From contig OZ023188.1 in assembly GCA_963995505.1 (NCBI GenBank), forward strand, positions 13,963,912 through 14,027,911: 64,000 nt of DNA, in the 5' to 3' direction. Below, piece after piece: positions 10,895 through 24,891 of the stretch. The position numbers and the translations under genes were made by a program. How positions within the stretch are numbered: the stretch's first letter is position 1; each line of letters opens with the position of its first letter. Source of the stretch: Hypericum androsaemum (taxonomy: Eukaryota > Streptophyta > Magnoliopsida > Malpighiales > Hypericaceae). Under the pieces are notes generated by a model. It saw only the letters and a list, made by a program, of their open reading frames with translations, had not been told where the DNA came from and made no database searches.

Positions 10895-12253
10895 GGTCTG
10901 AGGATTCTCAAATTATTTTTTATTTGGCAATCATGTACGATGATAAATAAATAAATAGATAATCAAGACTTGTAGTTTGCAGGTCAATGTTCTAATAGAA
11001 CAAAAGTATGTGGTAGAGAAATTTGACTGGCTACATTACAAGTCTTTTGTCAGTCACTGCTTGTTTTTTCCACACTTGGGTGACTTCGGTGCCGTATTGA
11101 CTTGGCAATCTGGCCGGTAAATGTTGTTAGCTATGCCAATCCACCCCGAGTAATAAGAAGTTTAAATAACAATTTTTTTTAGTTGGAATTTTGAAACAAA
11201 TATTTTTGAGAAAATGAATGTTTGGTATTAGTAACTATGCGTACCGAATGTCAAGAGGGTCACGGAAAAGAAAAACTATGCGTATGCAAAGGGTGAGGCG
11301 ACTTCAAATTTGGGTCCATTGACTCCGTCCGTCTTCAGCTTCTTTGGACCGTTATTGTGACTTTTTGCTACGTAACTTGGACCATTATTGTGTGAGTAGG
11401 TCCATTTTTTCAAAATTTAAAATTGATTAGAATTTCGTCATTTTTATGAACTTATCTAATAGTCGATTAAATAAATATTTAGATATTAAGAAGAAAAAAA
11501 TAATGATTACTTGAATTAGTAGTATCTTCGATCCCCGCATGTTGACGTCCTTTACCGCCTCCTGGCAAATTCTTTTTAACGTATCTGAAGGGTTTTACAA
11601 GTTGGGTTGGGTTGAAGAAAAATCTTTGTCCAAGAGAACTTTCAGACGTGGACGGCCAGTTGAAGGGAAGTTAGGAGTACTTGCAAAATTAATGAAGTTA
11701 GAGTTTGTAGACAAAGAGCACATATTTCTGCAGAACTTCGCTTCAATACACTTCTTTTTATATGTCGAAACTGGTATTCTAACATTCACTGTGCCGAGTC
11801 GAATAATCCAGGTTTAAAGCAAAACCTCAAATACAATGGATAGTACATTACAATTAGCAAAAGAAAGAGGAGAAAAATTGCAGTTTATTGTCTTGCGACC
11901 ATGAACCATTTGGAAGACTTGCGACTGATGAGCAGGTTTAGAACGTCAAAATTGATTCAGCAGGTTTTAGGTCATGCCCCGAGAAAATGGAAACCAACAG
12001 TTTCCGAATGGTTAAAATTTACACGCTAGCTAGATGCTTTTTCTTCTTCTCTTTTACCGAAAGGAACTGTATACATTTGATACAATGAAATTACACGAAC
12101 ATACAAGCAAGCTTCAAATACACAAAAGCAACCAGCTCAGTTTGTCTCACTAACGTACTCCTCCGCTTGCGACCCATCTAAAGCCCGCCAAAAAAGGACA
12201 ACACGATGCATAGTCGTACAAGGTGTACAGTGATTTGTCGACTCCAAACACGC
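10895..12253. other. Intergenic: promoter side of the receptor kinase and 3' flank of the kinesin
   Basis: About 1.36 kb, AT-rich. The right part would include the 3' UTR of the KIN-14 gene. ORF 11539-11817 has no recognisable motif. No repeat seen. Confidence 0.5.
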
Positions 12254-15200
12254 TCATGACCTTACATCTTTGAGCACCCCCCCTTTCTCAAGCTCGCCGA
12301 CGAGGTCCCTCAATGACGGGACCTTCATGGCCAGAGTTCTGTACAGTCTTGAATAACGGGCGCGGGTACCATCTGCAGTCCTTGCTAAGGCCAGCAAGCT
12401 GAGCGCCTCGGGGAGCTGTGAAAATAGCTCTTTGATTTCATCCAAGCTCATGTTTTCCAAAACAGAAGGCCTTGGAACCACCCTCATTATTTCGCCACCT
12501 TTAGGTTCTTGAACTTTGGCGTCCGCTTTGATGACCAACTCGGAATTTGAGTTTGCTCCGCACTTGATTATAAATGGCGATGTTGAGCCTGTGTTAAATT
12601 GTAGTACATTCCATTGAGCTACATCGGTTTCCATTCCAGATGCAAGATCCAAAGATGGTTTCCGAGCATGTGCTGTCTCTTGGAAATGGTCATCTTGTTC
12701 AGGTATCGACTGCAGCAAGGTACACATGATTGAAGCATAGGATATAAAAAATGTAGGCAACAGAAAAATAATCAGCCTAGAATATTACAAATACCGGCAA
12801 TGGAAAAGGCAAGTGGTAAATTTCAGGAAGACATCAGCATTAGAGAATGCACACGAACAGTGCAAGTTGTCCAAGAACAGCATGGGAAGAGAACAATAAT
12901 CCACTTGTTCGTGCATAGGAATGTATACCTCAACTGTGTGACGAGCTTCCATAATTTGCCTCTGAGCACAAGGATGATCAATATCGAGAAGAGACGGCAT
13001 GCGATCCCCCAGTTCATCTAAAGAAGCAAGCATGGCTTTCTTCTTGGTTTTACTCAAAGAGTTGACAGATGACTGTCTCAAAATATCCTGTTTAAAGAGC
13101 ATTCGATAAGTTGTTCCTCGTTTTACGCAAAACCAATAGTTTAAGGGGTGAAAATTCTGAAGAAAGCCAAACCTTCAGTTGTTTCAAAATGCCATCAAGA
13201 GAAATGAGTGATGCTAATCGTGCATCCTCAACAGCAGTTGAAGGATGTTGAATCGGCAAACTACCTTCTTCCACCATCAATAAAGCCGTGTCATTTCTCA
13301 TTTGTTGCATAATCTGATGGTAAACATTTAGCAAAGCACAGAAGAGGTGCAATCAGTCTCTTATTCAGCAACACAAAGTGGAACAATCAGAATGCCCACT
13401 CTCACTAACATGATCACAAGGCCCGTAAGCCCCATGCACGGGGAATGATAAACATAAGCTTATCTATTAATTCTCTTGAAACCCTCAAACAAAATGTTAA
13501 TGTAAATACACACGTTAGGAGCAAATTCACCAAGCTGGAACATGGAGATTACGTTGTTCAATGACTTGTCAAGAGCCCAACCCTTAAACTCTTCTAGATT
13601 CTCACAATTCCAGTGGCATTATCATCTGACCCCATATCATTCTAAGCAATATATTTTGGTTATATTGGACTAATAACCACAGGTTTCTTCTGGCTCATCA
13701 TCTGACCCCATATGGCATGATGATGAGACCATAAATTCCACATTCCCTTGTACCCATAAATAATTGATGTCCCCATGTACCCATGCAAAAAATAATATCG
13801 CCTAACGAAATGCACACCAGGTGCTTTCTCTTGTGTGCCTTTTGTAGCAATAGCTGAATATGGCATCATTAAAACAATCACCTGAGGCATGCAGAACTCG
13901 AAATTTGTCTAAATTAACAATGTAATATCACCTTTCTTCTTTTATGATCAACAGACTCGAGGGCTGAACGCAGTTTTGCCACATGAGGTGCATCATCTGC
14001 CTCTTCTGTTGCTAGGGTGCCAGCAATATCCTGAATAACAAAGATGAAAGAGTCGAGAGGAATATTCTGAGTGAAGGTGATGGCATATAAAGAAAGAAGA
14101 AAGAGAGTCAAAATGCATTTTCATGATCGAGCAAAATGCTAGAGAAAAATTAACAATCACTGCCCCAATTGAGCAGTTCATTTTCTCATTCACCTAGGGG
14201 TTGTTTGTGAATGTTCAACGACTAGCAATGTTGGACGTCTAGGTATCCAATATCTAGGCATTGCTTAACCATAATCTACCATTTCTGTTTTGATAACTGT
14301 ATTTCTTAATCATTTAAAATTACGTGTTTGGCCCATAGATATTTTTCCAAGGACTGCTAATATAATGTTAAAAAATAACTTTGAACATGGGAAATTAAAA
14401 AATTAATATGATGAATGAAACTCGAGATATTACTTTTTAATGAATAAAACATTATCCTTTTTGGTAAAAGAAATAAAATATTTATAAAAAAATTACAATT
14501 ATAATTGCCGAGTAGTTAACAGCAATTACTAAAATGGCTTTCATATATTTAATTAATGTAAACAAAAATAACTATTAAAATGCCTTGATAAACTCTATTG
14601 ATGGATGTTTTAAGCTGAACCAGACAATGCTACCAATCAATGACGCATACCTTCAAGTGCTGCAGCTGCGATGAATAAACACGCCTAGCATAACCTGCTA
14701 AAAGCTGGCCAAGAGCATCAGTGCTTGGGGGGTGAGCAGCACCTAGTCCAGCCATCCAACCATCCATTATTGCTGTAGAAAGGAGTTCCAGCTGACCAGT
14801 TGTTCCACCAGATGCATCATCCCCCGAGATAGAAAGAAAATCAAAGTTTTCTGCCAGCCATGACCTAATTTGTCTCTGCAGCTCACCGGCGGGAGTATGA
14901 ACGAAGAGAGCAGCAAGAGCCTTGTTTCCTATAGCGAAACTCTTCGCTTCCTCCTGTATCTCCCTAAGCTTTCCACCGGTTACTTGTTGCCTCCATGTGT
15001 CCTGTACATACCACATCCAGATGCTAAAAGTTTGTATGTGATGTTGTCCCCTAACAGAAGCTATCTCGTACCATTTACAGAGGGCCGAGCAAAAGTTACC
15101 CAACAAGACAAGACCACACTTCAATGGGACAGGACATTCCTATATTGCTACTGGATTTGTTTTGAATACTAAACAGCTTCACGGTTCCCTTATTTTTAAA

Positions 15201-18200
15201 GGTAAATTTTTACACCATGCCAGGGTTTGAACCCTAGACCTCCTGAGTTTATACACGCATTGTGCCGTTAAGCTAAATGCCCTTTGGCAGCTTTACGGTT
15301 CTCTTATTTCTTATACTCTAACTGACACTGGACTGAATAACTTTTAGTAACTTCTAAGGAGTCTGCAAGCGCTTCTATCTAAACTAGAGTTTCTTACAAA
15401 TGTGAGGTAGCAGATAGGGGTCAACATGTTCATTCATAGTTTATGAGAAAAAACATGGAAAATTTTGTCAACCAACCTGATCAATTCCTCGCATCCTCAG
15501 AACAACCGATGACAACTTGGACTTTTTCTCTGGCTTGATATTAACTTTAAATCCATGAATCGGCTCTTCTGCATAGCGCACAGGTGACCGTCCTGGACTG
15601 CTCCCCCGGCTGGAGCTTCTACTGCGCCCATTTCCAGCCTTTTCAAGAAAACACTCGACCGGAGAAACCTATTATGTGGAAGCAAAGCAAGCAATTCAAT
15701 AGAAGCATCACACTCTGCACAGCAATATTCGTCGCACTAAAAATGCAACGCCAGTTTCAAAAGAGTAGATACCTTGATGGATTGCAACTCAGGGGATCTT
15801 GCCAGCAAAGATCTAATATACAAAATTCTGACACGAGAAACAAGCATCGTATCCATCACTCGTTTAGGTTCCATTTTCCGGATAAAGGAGAAGACAGCAT
15901 CTCTGATTTCAGCAAGTATCTCATGCTCCCTGGAAGCACCTGCTTTGATGACAGCCGCCAGAACCTGCACCAGGAGTAACTTGAGGACCAGGATGGTTCT
16001 AGAGAATTGAAGTCCCGGATTCATTAACAGCAGCAGGAAGCTTTAGAAAAGGTATCACAGGACTTCTGGCAGCCAATACTATGTGTTACTGCATAGCATA
16101 ACTAACCAAAACGCAAACACCAAAGCTACAATACATTTAATGACAAGAAATCAAATAAGTATTAAATTGGTTACTGCACTAATGCCAACATAGCTCAAAC
16201 ACTACGACACGAGTTCTGGCCTTCCTGGCAAGCTATGGTTATACGTGGCAAGGAGCAGCACCACTTTCCAAAACATTTCATCACTTGAAGGACAAAGAAA
16301 GCTGAGCATGACAACTTCCGATTAGAGACACTATGCGGGAATGATGAGTCATTCAGTAGGAACCTTTCAACTAAACAAACTCCCATGCCAACCTATTTAC
16401 TTCCAGGAATATTTGGAAGTTGTAACCTTAGGCATACTGAGAAAAAAGGACTCTGAACTCTAGATTAAATGAATAGAATGTGATGAGAATACCAGCATCA
16501 AGAGCTTATTTGCTCCATCAGAAATAGCAGCAAGGCTGTCGTATTGCTCAGGATCAAAGTCATTCAAAGCAGCAGTAAGATACTCTCCAGCGGGAGTGGT
16601 TTTGACCATATCAGAATTGGATTTGACCAAGGCAACAGTGCCATCAGCCTTATTAACAGTTGACTGCGGAGTAGCAACATCTGCAGAGCGCCCTTTGGGA
16701 TTGCTATCGATCCTGCCACAAAAAAAATGTAATATCATTGTATGAGGAACGAATAAGCCTTTAAAACTTGTAATCATCAGTATAAAATACACAGCGTAAG
16801 CAGAAAAATCACCTTCCTGGATCCCTCGGCTGAACATTGGTTGTTGTTTTGGACAAAGGACTGGAAAGCTAAATAAAAATGGGAAAAAAGGAGCAAGAAC
16901 AATCAGGATGGGAACAAATGAGTAAATAGATGACAAGCACCAAAATCAGGCCAACTCCTGAGATTCCATAGGAAACCTGCGGTACAGATGTATAGTTAAA
17001 CTATGAAATAACGATCTCCAGAACTCCTACCTGTGGAGGTCCAGCCGCAGCAGCTTTCTCTGTCAATCTGTCGAACAGCTTCTCATTCTCTTCATGCAGT
17101 CTCTGCAAGAATTCACATGGTTCAGAATGGTCTTAGCTATGATGAAAGGACAATCACATTTTGAAGCAACCAATCTCAGAGATTGGTACCAATTTAGCAC
17201 ATTCACAACTTCAAACTGATATGCATAGAAGCACGCTAGCAATTTTCTTCTCTCAATACTGTTTGTACTGCTTTGTCATCCCAACCAACCGCATGGGAAA
17301 GCAAAGAAAAAGTTCAAACATGTGTTCCAACCTAGTCATCGACCATGGACTGATGCTTATTATCATATGTTGAAACATTTTATTAGGGGAATCCAACATC
17401 TACCAAAAAGTTCAAGAAGATGAGTTTAAGCACAAATCACACAGTTGCAGTCCTAAAATAAAAAGAATGTAAAGCTAGAACCCACAAAATAACATAATTG
17501 TCTGAGCTGGTCATTGCATATGAAACAGCCTTCAGCGTGTTAGCAGAGAGTGACAGACCTCAATCAGTGCATCGCGTTTTTTAAGTTCTTCTTCAAGTTT
17601 CTTTGTTACCAATGAAGACTCCATGCCATCACCATTTGCCTTGGAACTTGAGGAAACTCTGTTTCCAGATTCTGAATCAGTTGTGGTCATATTTACACCA
17701 GAGCGATGAGCTTCATTAAGTTTTGATTCTGTGCCTTCGAGTTTAGCCTAATGGTCAACAAAATACAAATTAAAAGGCAACATAAGGGAAAGAATAGCAG
17801 AAACGTCGATTTTTCTCTCTTATAAGCAACAGAAAAAATTTAAAAAGGGCAGAAAAGGGCTAATGCAGAAAGGACCAGAAAACTCAAACATTCAGAAAGA
17901 AATTTGTCTGCGCAATCAAAAGTATAATACCACTGAAAGTTTAGGAGGTTTCTCATTCAAACGTTATGGCCTCCAGTTGTGCTTCTAAACTGAATAGGAA
18001 ATATTAATATGGAATACAATGGACAGTTGCAATGCGAGAAAAAGTAAGACACTTCTGCGGCTCCATGGAATCTCCTTCTGTTATTTCAAAATGAAAAACA
18101 GAAATAATTTCTTAAATTTTCACTTGAAAAGTAGAAAAACCTACAGGTGAGAGAAAAGCTAGGGGATTTCTCAGACAAAGACATCATTTGAAAATAAAGA

Positions 18201-21200
18201 AAACTATATCATTCCAGACTAAAATAACTTGTGTCCAATCAAAGCAAGCCTGGAGCCGCAGACAACTAACAAAAGATACAATATAAAAGAAGAAAATGCT
18301 GGAGGCACGTCAGCAAGCATATAAAAGTTAGCGGAGGCCACACCTGCAGCATCTGAATTGTAGAATCTTTTTGTTGAATCTGCACTTTCTGATCTTTCTC
18401 TACCTGCAACAGGTGAGTCAGTTGATTCCAAAGTTGAACATTTTGTTCCTTTTCTGCCTTATTCTTGTCTGCCAGCATAAGATTCTCTGACTGCACCGGA
18501 AGAACAATGAGGAGCTTAGACCTTAGCTTTGCGGTTTGCACAAGATAAAGATTTCCATTGAAGGAACACCAAAAAGAAGAACTGAATTTCAACTGTGCAC
18601 ACTGGTAGTTCACTAATTACTCTATGGATCTTTGTCACATGTTAGAAGAACAATTAAATAAAAGGAATAAATAGTTTTCAAGAGAGAACCTCTTAGACAA
18701 GCTAGTGAAGAGAAAAACAACTAAAAAATCGAAAAAGAGTAAGATTTGATAGTGGTTATAAAAAACAGATTATGTGCCACAGAGACAATGCAACCAACGC
18801 CCAACTTAAGATGTTGACAAACCTTTAGCTCTGACTGCAGAGTGAAGGACACTTTCCAAGCCTTCTGAACCTCATTGAATAGCAGCACGCACTGATCATT
18901 TGCATCTTTAAGTGATTGCTTCAATCCCACAACCTCCTGTTTCATCTCTTGAATTTCCTTTTCCTTGTCTAGTAACTCCTTGCGAGCATCATTTGCCTAC
19001 ATCAACCAGATCACAGGATGACAAAAATCAGTTTAAAATATAACTGATAATCAGAGGAAATCTTTTCGAATACAACAAGCCAACAATTATTCCAGGGAGA
19101 CTTTAGTAGTTGGCGAGAAAAAAGGAAAAGTGCATCATGTTGATTACATGCAAGTCTTACCCAAAATGAGTAACAATTGGAACTTACAATGTCTCGCCAT
19201 TTCTTAATGTTATCACGATTTCCAAGGCTCAGTGTAGCATTTCGAGCTCTGGCACAAAAATTGAGGGATGATAATGTCTCAGCCAAATTTGCAACATTTG
19301 GACACAGATTGAGTATCATCAAAGTTTTTGAGCTTCCCCCTATAAGATGGAAAAATATTAGAAGGAAAACTAATGAAAAGGGATAGTCAGTATGAGCACA
19401 AATAGATGTCAATTGTTATAAGGTCTATAATATAAAATCTAGAAAACCCCAGCAATTAGGAAAAAAACATTCCCTGGATACAGGACACTGTGGACTAGAA
19501 AGCGCACTTTCCAGTAGCGAACTGCGTCAATCATGGAAAAAAAAAGCTGATTTATCCTTCTACGACTATGGCTTTAAATCTCCCCAGATCAGACATGTAC
19601 ATCTATATCAATGACCCAGAAAGAGGGAAACAAAAATCTTTTTCCAAAGCAAAAATTTATTTAAAAGGATAAATGGGATCTTGAAATGAAAACAACTACT
19701 GAAACTAAATCACAATCCAAAACCATTGAGGTTGATGGGGCTGTAATATTTTTCAAGTTAAACCACCTAACTTATAAGCATAGAAGATTCACCAAGCGCA
19801 CACCTAAATCCTAATCAGTAAGGAATTAGCACTGAGCAAGATGGAACCACAGAAAGAAAAGCAAGGTAACACATAATTATTCATCAAATCCATCATTCAT
19901 GCATTCCAACTTTCATGGCTCAAAATATTTCCAGTAACAAAATGACATCATACCGATCGAGTCCGCAAGTATACTCGTAAGCTTTGAGTTTTCATACGGG
20001 ACATCATCTTTCTTGGAGGTCAAAGAGGATAAAACATCTCCCAACCTGTAAGCACACATAAGAACATCAACCTGAAGCAATAGAAAAACATCAAACGGAC
20101 AAGAATAAAGTGAACAGAGGATTTGCAAGCACATCTTATTGGGGGTCAACATGGCAACCTCAACATGCATGGCCACTACTTGTCTCAAATTGAACAACTT
20201 TCATAAGGGGGAAGCTTGATCAGCAATGTTTTTGGGGCAGATAAGTAATGCTGACGATTTGAAACAGAAAAATCAGGCATGCAGACTACAAGCTAGTAAA
20301 AGAACAACAAGTAAGATAAACGACAAACAAGAAAAGATACTATGTCCCAATAGCAGTTGACTGCACCATGTTAAATAATTAAAAGCCAAGGCAACCTACG
20401 CTGAAAAAGATTTCATGACATGAAGCAATTCAGTAACACGCTCCCCACTGTCTTCCTCTGTGATTGTTTCTTCACTTCCGGCCAGGTCAACAAGAGACAG
20501 CTTGCTGTACAAGTTTTCTCCACTTATTGAATTATTATACCATATATGAATTGTAACAATCCTGGCCATACCAAGAGAAAAAAATTTAGTTCAGGAAAGA
20601 TACTAGAACAATATAGAAAACAAAAACTTAATTTAATTCCAAACAGCAATATTTACTACTACTATGCATTCATGAGCTAAGGATTAAAAACAGAGAAGGA
20701 TATTTAATATTTCTGACAAAAGTTTCATTGAGTTTTGGAAAAATTAGAAAATGTGCATAAGCTTAGAAATTGAGTCATTAGAGCTTTCCCTTCATCAGAT
20801 AGATAGGCTTTTTGAGGTTTGGTTCTTTAGGATTCCAACCATCGGTTGAGAATGTGAACAAAACATGCATGTTCAATTAAGATTTTTTTGTTTGTTAAGG
20901 TAGTAGATGAAATAAGTTCAGCGTACTGGCAATCACATCGGCGTTACTTCCATCAAATTCATAATAAGAAAACCGTTGTCATCAAAAGCTGATTGCTAAA
21001 AATAGATCTGGCAAGATGAGTAAGTTGATGGATGGAAAAAACATCAAAAACAACAAATACTAAACTTCAGCAACAACTAAGCTGACCAACAATTGATCTT
21101 GATAATAGTAACTAGACAGAAAGTAGACAAGACCTACAAGCTTCACTTACCAATGATATACCAAACACTCCAATGACTTCAAAATTGATTTCATTCAAAA

Positions 21201-24200
21201 GAAACTGATTACTCAAAAATACCTTACAGACAAATTTGAAAACATATGTAAGCATAAATGGTCCTTTAACATAAAATACAGTGGCACGCATTGTCTCTCT
21301 CTGTCAAAAGCGTAGGACTGTAACTCCTTAAAAAATCCTGTTGTGATCCCCATTTGACTTTGCCACTCGTCCGTTTTCACAAAACACAATCGTCAAAAGC
21401 CTTCCAAAGCCTGTCCTCGAATCTAAAAGGTAACCATGATTTTAATGTTTCAGATCAAGTGTACACGAATTGAAGTGCTAATCTACTCATGATAACTAAT
21501 AATTATAACCATTACTGCTTCCCGCTTAAGCAAAGACTGCATAAGCTGAATAAAGAGTCAAGCATACAACACAAAACAAGCATAAAAAGTTACCAGAGCG
21601 AGATAGAGAGAGAAAGATTAGAGAACAGAATGCATGCCATACAGATGAGAGACATTAGACTTCAGTACATCATTTCCCCGTGCCTGTAACGCAGCTCGCA
21701 GTAGTTTTGAATAATCCAAAGGGTTGTCTACTTTTTCTTCTGCAATTGCTATAGAAGAGTCCAACGGTCCCATTTGGATCTTCTGCAGATTGCGCTCTGG
21801 ATCGAACAGCAGATCTTTAATCTGTAGAGACATTCAAGAGAATCCTCAGTAATGTCAAGAATAAATTAGAAAAAATAAAAAAGAAATTATGGGAATGATT
21901 CCTACAACAGATACAAGTCAACTCAGCATAACATCAAGTTCAGGTGCCGTGAATATAACATGAACCTGCTCATTGTAAAGCTCAAAGATTGTCACTGAGA
22001 ACTTAAATCGAGAAGTGGAAGTTGAATCTGAGTTCGCTAAATCGAACAGCTCCTCAAAGCATCGTGCATACAAACCGCGATCATGGCTTGATCCTTCCTG
22101 TAAAAAGTCAAAAACATGTGAGAAGAGCAGCCCGGATTAGATATCTAAATGAATGCAGACTGGAATCACTGATGATCCAAGGAATCTTCACAAACCAGTA
22201 ACGCGCCAACAAAAATAGGCAGATACAGCAAGTACATGTAACTTAAGGATTTTGGAGACTAGCCAACTTGGACTATTAAAGCTTTATAGAATTACTCCCA
22301 ACGTTATCACACCCCTCCCATGCATGTAGAAGCTTATTACTATAAACGCAACAAAAGAAAAGTGCATGCATTACACAACGTAACAACCATAAAAATATAG
22401 CCAACTTGCACATGCACACTCAGAGAGAGAGAGAGAGAGACCATAGTATGAGTCTTCCCGGAGCGAGTTTGGCCGTAAGAAAAAATAGAAACATTAGATC
22501 CATCCAATGCTGATTGGACAAATGGTTGGACATCAGCAAACAAATCAGCTGCACAAAAACAAAAGAGGCAGACATATTTTAGCACCAGCTTCATAAGGAA
22601 TTTGCTAAAGGAGCATTTCTATCATTAAAATATGCAAAAAAAGGTTTTTTTGTTGCTAAATAATAAGCAAACAGGTTTAACATGGTATGACCGGAAACAA
22701 AGCTTCAGCATTCAGAATAAGAGTCCAGCTAGAACCTTGTCCGACATGAGGACCATAAACTTTGTCAAACTCGTAATCCTTTTTGGAGTTTGTGATACTA
22801 TCATCTCCAGTGTTGACCTTTATGGTGCAATCATCCGGAAATTCAACAACAGAAGGGCCTTCATCTTCAAATAGTGGCCTCACGCGACAAAAGACTTTTA
22901 TGTTTCCTGAAACATAAATGAGATTCTTTAGTCCAATGTGATTATAGAGAGCACTCATATGTGTAAGTAGTTCAATAATGGTACCTTTTGCCGTCAACAA
23001 GTCATTAAATAGCCTCTTCTTTTCATTGATTAGTGGAGATATTCTGGCCTCAGTTTCAAGGGCAACTTGATCTGGCATTTTTATTCATAAGTTCAAATCC
23101 ATCAAGAGAACCCACCAACAAGAAAACCTTGAGAGAAACAAGTAACACAAGTGTGACGGTGTGCAAGGGTTGACAAAGTGACTAACATGCAAAGCTTAAC
23201 GTCCGTGATAGATAATCACCAAACAACCAAAAAGAAACACAAGATGTAATACTGATTTTTGCTTGACATATTACCAATTTCAAGTGCCACCGAGAATAAG
23301 TCATTCCCTTACCCAGTTTCCGAGATTTCTCAGCAAGAACACCCAGATAACGTGTAACTCGATCTAGCTTCGCATTAGAATATTCTTGTAAATCACTTGC
23401 TTCTTGTCTCAATTCCATGAAATCCTCCTTTACAAGCTGCTTGTAAGAAAAGAAAGGATTGAATTATTTGTTAAACAAATGTTGTTTAATTGTTGGCTGG
23501 AATAAATATGATGACATGAAAAACTGGACGCCACAATTATTATGTATGCTATGGGAGCAATCTTTCATGTCCAGACTTCAAGCACTAGTCATTAGATGGT
23601 TGTTGAAAGAAAATGTATCCAATTCATACTGGACATAAGATTTTAACAATAATTATATGGTCCAGGTATCATTTGGACCATCATAAATTTGCATTACATC
23701 TCCAAATTATTTTCTTCTTTTTCTCTCAAAGCCTGGAGAATTAGCATCAAGAGGACACCCTTTGTCCAAAAGATATATTGGCTCGAAGTTTAACCAAACA
23801 GCAAAAGGGCTGTTTATTTCTTCATTTAGTACAACAATTTGTCAATCGTACATATGTATGAGTCCATCACCACTCACGAAAATGAAATTCATGCAATCCA
23901 TTTCCAGAAATTAAACCCTAAACAATAAATATATAAGCAGATTTACTAGTTAAATTGAAGAGCTAACCAGCTTGAGCTGGTTGATGTCTTGATGAAACCT
24001 TGAAATACATGCCAATATCTCCCTAGTTAATGTGAACAGATTCAGACTGTTCTTTTATATGCCAATGCTAATAGCTTTTTGTTAACAATAAGAATGCATT
24101 CGAGAATTTCATTCTTGACCAAGTTCCATTGGAACAAGACAACTCTACTCGACGTTATATTCCAACCTCAATCCAATCAGCCAGTCAGGATGATCAAATC

Positions 24201-24891
24201 AACAAACAGCTGCAAACAAGCACCGCTCTCAAACATTCAAATCGAGAGGTAAGCCACAAATTTGCCCGACCCAGTTCCACTCAAAGCATTTGGTTAATCC
24301 ACTATCTACTGCAATCCTTCGCCAGCACTCAAAACACTAACAAGGAACACACATTTAAGAGCCGAGTTCCAGTCACCCGAAGTGCAATTTTATTAGCAAC
24401 CAACTCACTCGTGAAGAGATCACTCGTGGAAAACTTAAAAGAGCGAGAATGCGGGTAAAACTCCCCGATCAACCTAACATCAACAACCTCAATTCCGTGA
24501 GTTACTTTTCAAATATTTAACCTCCCAAACTTATACCAGTCATTATAGCAGATCTAAACCCGAACCGTAGTCACTACAGTTATTCACACAACAGTATCTG
24601 TCTGCTAAACCTACTCAGGTTAAAAAAGAGTAGTTAACCGTTTTAAGGAGGAAATCTCACTTGGACTTCATCCTTTAACCGCTGCACCTTAGATGCCATC
24701 GCCTGCCTCGAGAACTCCGGGCTCTCCCGCGGCACAGCCGCGGAAATCGAGTACCGGCGGACACGCGGGGCCACCGAGACCCGGCGTTCCTCCGCCGCCT
24801 CCCCCGTCCGAGGCGCCGACGGGGACGACGAAGCCGAAGACGACTTCCTCGGCTCGAATCCCGCCACGTCCCAGCTCCAACGGTTCGCCAT
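12254..24891 (-). CDS. KAC1: Kinesin-like protein KIN-14A/B (KAC/KCA, chloroplast-movement kinesin)
   Basis: Coding exons (minus strand, 5' to 3'): 24891-24661, 23436-23313, 23071-22985, 22906-22736, 22548-22442, 22097-21966, 21821-21643, 20561-20400, 20045-19954, 19339-19188, 18996-18823, 18490-18344, 17747-17559, 17102-17031, 16868-16813, 16712-16493, 15964-15773, 15668-15477, 15001-14651, 14030-13932, 13313-13173, 13087-12929, 12709-12254. All junctions are GT-AG and phases agree, giving 1294 aa (Arabidopsis KAC1 is of similar length). Motor region about 148-470: [12 protein letters not shown]-loop GQTRSGKT 230-237, DLAGSE 369-374. Coiled coil follows, then the long conserved C-terminal domain ending near KGGVLKD. 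In Arabidopsis this family moves and anchors chloroplasts through short cp-actin filaments and shows no clear microtubule motor activity. The start is the ATG at 24891 (MANRWSW); an upstream in-frame TTG is ignored. Confidence 0.95.
15174..15309 (-). mobile_element. tRNA-derived SINE in a KIN-14 intron, with 22-bp target duplications
   Basis: The element (15196-15287, 92 bp) reads on the minus strand with an A-box-like TAGCTTAACGG and a B-box GGTTCAAACCC, the internal RNA polymerase III promoter of tRNA-derived SINEs. It is flanked by direct repeats of 22 bp, 15174-15195 and 15288-15309, matching at 20 of 22 positions. It lies in the intron between the exons ending at 15477 and starting at 15001, away from the splice sites. 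A related copy is at 46851-46948. Confidence 0.75.
22422..22440. repeat. (GA)n microsatellite at a kinesin splice donor
   Basis: GA repeat of about nine units lying immediately inside the intron after the P-loop exon; on the coding strand the intron starts GTCTCTCTC. Length variation here would sit next to the splice donor. Confidence 0.7.

Noticed and set aside
15196..15287. Possible functional tRNA gene
   Set aside because: A and B boxes are present but no cloverleaf with proper acceptor stem is evident, and the flanking 22-bp duplications show a SINE.
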